NCBI GenBank assembly: GCA_012837715.1
Contig: DUQR01000027.1
Location: forward strand, 1 to 64,000
Direction: 5' to 3'
Length of the DNA stretch: 64,000 bases
From: Bacillota bacterium
Lineage (GTDB): Bacteria; Bacillota; UBA4882; UBA10575
The notes beneath the pieces are model-generated. The model was given only the letters and a program-made list of their open reading frames with translations, made no database searches and had not been told where the DNA came from. Numbering within the stretch: the first letter of the stretch is position 1; each line of letters opens with the position of its first letter. This document shows positions 59,553 through 64,000 of the stretch, in pieces. Position numbers and translations under genes: made by a program.

Positions 59553-60032
59553 TCACTTCGTGACTAAACCCAGCAGTTTTAGGAGAACAGCTGTTAAGCC
59601 GGCGGCGGCTAACGGACCGACCGGAACGCCTTTGAAAAAGGAGACCCCCAAAACGGTCCCGATGACCAGCCCCACCATGACTTCGGGTTTGATGTGTAAA
59701 AGACCCAAGCCTTGGCCACAAAGATAAGCGGCGGCAATACCGCCGATGATCGCGACTAAACCGGCAGGGGTGGCTATTATTTGTAAAAGTTCTTTCCCTC
59801 CAATCTTCTCTTTAGTTAAAGGAACCATCACCGCAATCAGTAAAAACAGCAACCCCCACTGTAAAGCATGTCTTTCCACGATTTTCATCAGCATTGAACT
59901 GTTCAGCAGCTTCATCACCAGCAAAGATCCGGCGCTGGCCGCCACCAGACTATTGCCAAAGACCAGTCCTACCACTAAAAAAACCAAGAGGAGCAGGTTC
60001 GCCTTGAACAATTTTTTCACCCCGCCCCCCAT
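59553..60032 (-). CDS. DUF441 family membrane protein
   Basis: The protein (up to 159 residues) has four helices and the DUF441 pattern, including HALQWGLLFLLIAVMVPLTK, GLVAIIGGIAAAYLCGQGLG and VGLVIGTVLGVSFFKGVPVG. Function is unknown. The ATG at 60032 has no ribosome site. A start a few codons later, using GGGGTG as the site and TTG as start (MFKANLLLL), is also reasonable. It is coupled to yqhV downstream. Confidence 0.85.
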   Translation of the reverse strand: MGGGVKKLFKANLLLLVFLVVGLVFGNSLVAASAGSLLVMKLLNSSMLMKIVERHALQWGLLFLLIAVMVPLTKEKIGGKELLQIIATPAGLVAIIGGIAAAYLCGQGLGLLHIKPEVMVGLVIGTVLGVSFFKGVPVGPLAAAGLTAVLLKLLGLVTK

Positions 60033-60085
60033 TTTTATGTTGGAACTTTGTCATTTATGACTCCCCGTCCGACCGGAAAAGTCCA

Positions 60086-60110
60086 TAAAAAAACCGCCCA
60101 CTGGACGGTT
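60086..60110 (-). terminator. Rho-independent terminator of murA
   Basis: On the minus strand AACCGTCC pairs with GGGCGGTT (one G-T pair) over AGT, followed by seven T. Confidence 0.9.
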
Positions 60111-60117
60111 TCCTTAA

Positions 60118-61398
60118 TCAAACTACCTCTTGACAATTTTCAACATCCCGGAGTCGTTCGATGTTGGCTCCGGCCTTCCTTAGCTTCTCAACCATTCTCT
60201 CATAACCGCGGTCAATAACTTCGGCCCCGGAGACCAGGGTCACTCCTTCCGCCGCTAACCCGGCAATCACCAAGGCAGCACCAGCCCGCAAATCCGTAGT
60301 TTCCACCGGCGCCCCGCTCAACGTAGGAACGCCTTTAATAATTGCCCGGTCCCGGTCGACACGGACATCGGCGCCCATCCGCGTTAGTTCGTCCAAATAA
60401 CGAAAACGGTTATCAAAGATGGTCTCCCGGATGATACTGGTCCCCTCCGCAATGGACATCAACACCCCAAAGGGCTGTTGTAAATCGGTAGCAAAACCCG
60501 GGTAGGGCGCAGTCTCCAGATCGGTGCTCATTAAAGGACCCTGCGCCGCCACGCGGATCGTGGTTTCTCCCTCTTCCACCAAGGTTCCGGTCTCCCGCAA
60601 TTTCATAATCGGCGTCCGCAGGTGATCGGACATCACATTCTCCAGGATCACATCGCCCCCGGTGGCGGCCACGGCAATCATATAAGTGCCAGCCTCAATC
60701 CGGTCGGGAATAATTGGGTGTTCCGCCCCTTGCAGTCTTTTCACCCCTTGGATCCGGATCACCTCGGTCCCAGCTCCCCGGATGCGGGCGCCCATTGAAT
60801 TTAGAAGCACAGCCAGATCCACAATCTCCGGCTCTTTCGCCGCATTTTCCAAGGTAAAAACCCCCGGAGTCAGGCTGGCCAAATACATCAGGTTAACGGT
60901 GGCGCCGACACTACTCCGGTTGATAAAAAATCGGTTCTCCACCGGTGTTCCCATTTTTGCTTTCATTAATCCGTGTTCAATATTGACCTCCGCTCCCAAA
61001 GCCTGGAAACCCTTGATATGAAAATCAACAGGACGGGGGCCGAGAAAACATCCACCTGGGAGGGGGATCTCAGCGGCCTTCAGCCGGGCGAGCATCAACC
61101 CTGCCACATAAAACGATCCCCTTAATTTCCTTGCCAATTCATAGGGGATCGCTTTCATCCGTAGTCCGGAACCGTTAATCAACACCTTCCCGGGGGCTTG
61201 TTCCTCAACCTTAACGCCAACCTCCCGTAAAATCTCCGCCAGGACAACCGCATCCAAATCTTGAGGAAAGTTCGTCAGGATCACATCTTCTTCGCCCAAC
61301 GCGGCGCCCACCATCAAAGCCAGACTACTATTTTTGGAACCACTGATCCGAATCGAGCCTTTTAATCTATTACCCCCTTCAATCCGAAAAAAGGACAT
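60118..61398 (-). CDS. murA: UDP-N-acetylglucosamine 1-carboxyvinyltransferase
   Basis: MurA adds enolpyruvate to UDP-GlcNAc, the first committed step of peptidoglycan synthesis. The 426-residue length is normal. SGSKNSSLALM starts the first domain. The active-site loop PLPGGCFLGPRPVDFH has the catalytic, fosfomycin-reactive Cys117. PIIPDRIEAGTYMIAVAAT and FATDLQQPFGVLMSIAEGTS (in pieces) are also present. The ATG follows the ireB stop codon directly (TAAATG), so it is coupled to its likely regulator. A terminator follows. Confidence 0.97.
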   Translation of the reverse strand: MSFFRIEGGNRLKGSIRISGSKNSSLALMVGAALGEEDVILTNFPQDLDAVVLAEILREVGVKVEEQAPGKVLINGSGLRMKAIPYELARKLRGSFYVAGLMLARLKAAEIPLPGGCFLGPRPVDFHIKGFQALGAEVNIEHGLMKAKMGTPVENRFFINRSSVGATVNLMYLASLTPGVFTLENAAKEPEIVDLAVLLNSMGARIRGAGTEVIRIQGVKRLQGAEHPIIPDRIEAGTYMIAVAATGGDVILENVMSDHLRTPIMKLRETGTLVEEGETTIRVAAQGPLMSTDLETAPYPGFATDLQQPFGVLMSIAEGTSIIRETIFDNRFRYLDELTRMGADVRVDRDRAIIKGVPTLSGAPVETTDLRAGAALVIAGLAAEGVTLVSGAEVIDRGYERMVEKLRKAGANIERLRDVENCQEVV

Positions 61399-61653
61399 TT
61401 AAACCCCCTCGCTTTCCAGATAATACCGGACTAGTTCCTCAAGAATCTGATCCCGATCCAATTTCCTAATCAAAACACGGGCGTTTTTATGGCTGGTTAT
61501 ATAAGCCGGATCTCCGGAGAGCAGGTAGCCGACGATCTGATCAAGGGGGTCATAACCCTTTTCCGTTAAGGCGTGACATACTTCTTTCAGAATCTTTCTG
61601 ACCTCCAACCGGTCCTCATCCTTTGCGGAAAAACGGATGGTTTGGTCATTCAC
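61399..61653 (-). CDS. ireB: IreB/ReoM family regulator of MurA stability
   Basis: The 84-residue protein begins with GTG (VNDQTIRFS), 8 bases after AAGGAGG, and contains EKGYDPLDQIVGYLLSGDPAY and LIRKLDRDQILEELVRYYL, nearly invariant in the family. In Listeria and Enterococcus this protein is phosphorylated by the PASTA kinase on an N-terminal threonine and controls degradation of MurA by ClpCP. The threonine is present here as T5 in NDQT. In most Bacilli the gene is next to ruvX and yrzB; here it sits directly before murA and 2.2 kb from prkC. Confidence 0.95.
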   Translation of the reverse strand: MNDQTIRFSAKDEDRLEVRKILKEVCHALTEKGYDPLDQIVGYLLSGDPAYITSHKNARVLIRKLDRDQILEELVRYYLESEGV

Positions 61654-61754
61654 TGGCTTTACCTCCTTAACACCAGGATACAAAAGATGTATGGTATCCC
61701 AGCCTAAAATTGGCTACGCAAATATTATTTGTCTTTTTACAAAATAAACCCGTC

Positions 61755-62231
61755 TTAGGAAGCAAGTTCATCTTTTTTCAAAAAAAGGTTAAGTTCCACT
61801 TGCCCGGAGAAAATGGAAATCGGCACAGTTAAGGTCGTCGTGATGTGTTTGAGGAAATCGGGCACATTTCCATCCATCAAAAGCAAGGGGGGAGTAATAT
61901 TACATCGGTATCCCACCTCTGACAGGTTGGTACTGGCTGTACCGACAATAATATTCTTCAGTTCGCACAAGGCGCTCTTTCCCATCTCATCAATGGTTGG
62001 TTCCTCCACACCCAGCATACGACCGATGATCTTTTTGGCCGTCTCCCGGTCCATCCCGCAAATAACCTGACCCTGCAAGTCGCCCAGGACACCTACTAAA
62101 ACAGCTAATTCATACTTGTGCAAGGGATCCTCGGAGAAAAAAGGTTTGCCTGTTTCGACGTCCGGATCCAACATCGTAGCCATGACAGTATGCACGGCAC
62201 GGACAAATGAATCAATATGTTGAAAAGTCAT
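61755..62231 (-). CDS. CheX-like phosphatase family protein (second copy)
   Basis: The 158-residue protein has the CheC/CheX pattern E-x2-x-N in IDEMGKSALCELKNIIVG, with a similar fold to the cheX at 37614, including GYRCNITPPLLL against GYFCTLTPPALL in the other. It starts HIDSFVRAVHTVMATML, typical of CheX-like proteins encoded away from chemotaxis operons. Its target response regulator is unknown. It lies 11 bases after rpe and 101 bases before ireB, inside the kinase/MurA gene group, but a functional link is not shown. Confidence 0.82.
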   Translation of the reverse strand: MTFQHIDSFVRAVHTVMATMLDPDVETGKPFFSEDPLHKYELAVLVGVLGDLQGQVICGMDRETAKKIIGRMLGVEEPTIDEMGKSALCELKNIIVGTASTNLSEVGYRCNITPPLLLMDGNVPDFLKHITTTLTVPISIFSGQVELNLFLKKDELAS

Positions 62232-62242
62232 GTTTTCTCCCC

Positions 62243-62926
62243 CTATTCTGTGCTCATTTTCGCGTTGCCCAGCTGCTTCAGGTCGGCAATCACCTGAGCG
62301 GGGTCATCCCGATTTTTAAAAATATATGTTCCAGCGACTAGAAAATCAGCGCCAGCGGCCACCACCTCCGTGGCAGTTTCCCGGTTAATGCCACCATCAA
62401 CGGCAATCCGGCAGTCAAGGCCGTCTGCGACGATCTTCTGCCGTAGTTCCCGGATCTTCGCTAAAACACCCGGGATCAAAGTCTGTCCTCCAAAACCCGG
62501 ATTTACCGTCATTAAGAGGACAACCTTCAGTTCTGGGAGAACCAAATCGATGGTATTGAGGGGGGTAGCCGGATTTAAAGCAACCCCGGCTTCTTGACCC
62601 GAGGCTTTGATCATTTGCACTAAACGGTGGAGATGAACCGTGGATTCCACATGCACAATCACCCGGGAAGTACCGGCTGCACGAAATGTTTCTATATGAA
62701 ACTCCGGATTATCCACCATCAGGTGGGCTTCAAAGGGCAGGCGGGAATGGGCTTTTAATGCTTTGGCCACCGCCGGGCCGAAGGAAAGGTTAGGAACAAA
62801 ATGTCCATCCATAATATCCAAATGGAGCCAATCGGCAGAGGCTACTTTCTCCACTTCGGAACGGAGATTCGCAAAATCGGCGTTGAGAATCGAAGGGGCG
62901 ACTTGAATTCCACTGATCGTGATCAA
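62243..62926 (-). CDS. rpe: Ribulose-phosphate 3-epimerase
   Basis: Rpe interconverts ribulose 5-phosphate and xylulose 5-phosphate. The 227 residues contain VAPSILNADFANLRSEV, LHLDIMDGHFVPNLSFGP (metal-binding His and catalytic Asp), MTVNPGFGGQ and AVDGGINRET. The open frame begins with TTG at 62926, which overlaps the rsgA stop codon, but AGGAG lies immediately before it with no spacing. An ATC codon 9 bases from AGGAG is an alternative, so the start is uncertain by a few codons. The order prkC-rsgA-rpe is the same as in Bacillus. Confidence 0.95.
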   Translation of the reverse strand: MITISGIQVAPSILNADFANLRSEVEKVASADWLHLDIMDGHFVPNLSFGPAVAKALKAHSRLPFEAHLMVDNPEFHIETFRAAGTSRVIVHVESTVHLHRLVQMIKASGQEAGVALNPATPLNTIDLVLPELKVVLLMTVNPGFGGQTLIPGVLAKIRELRQKIVADGLDCRIAVDGGINRETATEVVAAGADFLVAGTYIFKNRDDPAQVIADLKQLGNAKMSTE

Positions 62927-63840
62927 CTCCTTTGTTGCTTCCGATTATGTCCTGTTCGTTGGTATTTCTGTTCCTCCCATTTTTTCAACTCCGCAAGAAA
63001 GATTAAATAATGTTCATAGCGCCAGGGATAGATGGCGCCAGCTTGTACTGCCGCTTTTACACCGCAATCCGGTTCCTGCTCATGTCTACATCCTTGAAAC
63101 CGGCAATTCTCCGCCGGGCTGGTAAATTCGGGAAAACAACCAGCCAGATCCGACCGGGAGATAAAATCCAAATCCAATCGGGTAAAACCGGGGGTATCGA
63201 AAATATAACCATCCCCTTCCGGGAGCGGGATCAACCTTACTTCGCGGGTTGTATGGCGTCCGCGACCAATTTTCGCGCTGACCGCTCCGGTCTGTTGGTT
63301 CAAACCCGGAATCGCCATGTTAAGCAAAGCCGACTTTCCGACGCCCGAAGGGCCAGCCAGAGTCGTGGTCTCACCGTGTAAAGCGCTGAGCAAATCCGCT
63401 TTCCCCTGTCCGTTTTTGGTGCTGGTACAAAGGGTGGTATATCCAATTCTTCGGTAAGGTTCAGCGTTTTCTTCAGCAGTCTTTGCATCGACCAGATCGG
63501 ATTTATTTAAGATAATTACGGTGGGAAGCTGGTAAGCTTCTAACATCACCAAAAAACGGTCCATTAATAAATAGTTGTAATCGGGGTTTTTATGCGCAAA
63601 AACCAAGGCCACCTGGGTAACATTAGCCACAAAAGGCCTTTTCAGCAGGTTAGTCCGGGGAATTACCCCTTCAATCACAGCCTGGTCGGGAGGGATTAAT
63701 TCATAATCAACCCAATCACCGACGACGATTCCATCGGTCTGCCGCAGTTTGCCCCGGGGCGCCGCCGTAATCATCGCTCCGTCTTCAGTGCTAAGATAGT
63801 AAAAACCACCAATAATGCGCATAATCCGCCCGACCGGCAA
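62923..63840 (-). CDS. rsgA: Ribosome small-subunit-dependent GTPase A
   Basis: RsgA helps late 30S assembly. It has an N-terminal OB domain, a circularly permuted GTPase with motif order LNKSDLV, then GPSGVGKSALLN, then FDTPGFTRL, and a C-terminal zinc finger (CRFQGCRHEQEPDCGV). Length is 305 residues. The start is TTG at 63840, 7 bases after GGAGG; an ATG six codons later is another choice. It overlaps rpe at its stop codon and is 33 bases after prkC. Confidence 0.95.
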   Translation of the reverse strand: MPVGRIMRIIGGFYYLSTEDGAMITAAPRGKLRQTDGIVVGDWVDYELIPPDQAVIEGVIPRTNLLKRPFVANVTQVALVFAHKNPDYNYLLMDRFLVMLEAYQLPTVIILNKSDLVDAKTAEENAEPYRRIGYTTLCTSTKNGQGKADLLSALHGETTTLAGPSGVGKSALLNMAIPGLNQQTGAVSAKIGRGRHTTREVRLIPLPEGDGYIFDTPGFTRLDLDFISRSDLAGCFPEFTSPAENCRFQGCRHEQEPDCGVKAAVQAGAIYPWRYEHYLIFLAELKKWEEQKYQRTGHNRKQQRS

Positions 63841-63873
63841 TCAAACTCCTCCCGCTTCTTGGCTTACCCCATA

Positions 63874-64000
63874 TTACTCATCCCGTTCCGGCGTAAAAAG
63901 ATACTCGGAGGTTGCCCCCTGATAAGTCCCGTTTTCCTCCGCCATTGGTTCTGAATTGACCCCAGCCGGACCGGAACTAACGACAAAACTCATCTCGGTA
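63874..64000 (-). CDS. prkC: C-terminal end of PASTA-domain Ser/Thr kinase PrkC (runs off the right edge)
   Basis: Only about 41 codons are in the window. The sequence TEMSFVVSSGPAG matches the end of a PASTA domain, and a polar tail to ...FTPERDE follows. Its position directly upstream of rsgA-rpe matches prkC in Bacillus and many other Firmicutes. PrkC senses muropeptides or lipid II through PASTA domains and phosphorylates targets including IreB, which is encoded 2.2 kb downstream. The identification rests on this short stretch and gene order. Confidence 0.8.
   Translation of the reverse strand, partial: TEMSFVVSSGPAGVNSEPMAEENGTYQGATSEYLFTPERDE

Overview
The window reads as chromosomal DNA of an anaerobic, endospore-forming Bacillota with roughly 50% G+C. 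Sporulation and spore genes are present: sigK, spoVFA/spoVFB, ylmC, ylbJ, yqhV, a SPOCS-domain gene and an alpha/beta SASP gene. Fermentative hydrogen metabolism is shown by a trimeric [FeFe] hydrogenase, HydABC, and two Rex redox repressors. An LptD/OstA-like protein with a beta-barrel-like C-terminus, and a solute-binding protein exported without a lipobox, point to an outer membrane. Together these fit a diderm spore-forming lineage such as Limnochordia (Hydrogenispora-like). That placement is inference; no rRNA or other taxonomic marker lies in the window.

Layout. Positions 1-1030 are the AT-rich edge of an accessory island: a small XRE regulator followed by a truncated SNF2-type helicase. 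Positions 1-54070 are almost entirely minus strand; exceptions are a family 4 uracil-DNA glycosylase and a zinc-ribbon protein at 2.6-3.7 kb. From 3.8 to 16.1 kb come a DUF368 membrane protein, uxaC, a chemoreceptor with an acidic repeat tail, rsuA-rsmF, tRNA-Ala, a permuted DNA methylase, the LptD-like protein and an OppA-like protein. From 16.3 to 22.5 kb is a lysine/dipicolinate cluster in transcription order sigK, ylmC, dapB, spoVFA, spoVFB, dapG, dapA. From 22.7 to 31.9 kb is envelope biology: a catalytically degenerate PBP, mltG, DUF1292, ruvX, a baseplate-J-like membrane protein, an alkaline-phosphatase-fold membrane protein and an AI-2E family transporter.

From 32 to 43 kb lie thpR, a metallophosphoesterase, a short FtsH-like protease with a membrane partner, an HD-GYP protein beside CheX, an L,D-transpeptidase, a bactofilin-like membrane protein and a Ski2-like helicase. 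From 43 to 53.3 kb is the hydrogenase locus: a [2Fe-2S] protein, a hydrogenase-like PAS sensor, a SpoIIE-type phosphatase and hydC-hydB-hydA. A near-perfect Rex operator precedes this operon, rex lies just upstream, and a five-tRNA cluster and a second rex follow. From 53.5 to 60 kb are spore genes and the only two long plus-strand genes of the second half. The right end carries prkC(partial)-rsgA-rpe-cheX-ireB-murA, joining a PASTA kinase, its IreB/ReoM substrate and MurA in one short stretch.

Two families of short interspersed repeats sit in intergenic regions. Family II (five copies) has terminal inverted repeats around TTTTTGCGTTG. Family I (three copies) lies directly upstream of the chemoreceptor, dapG and dapB genes. 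Several starts were revised from Shine-Dalgarno placement; dapG appears to start at ATT.
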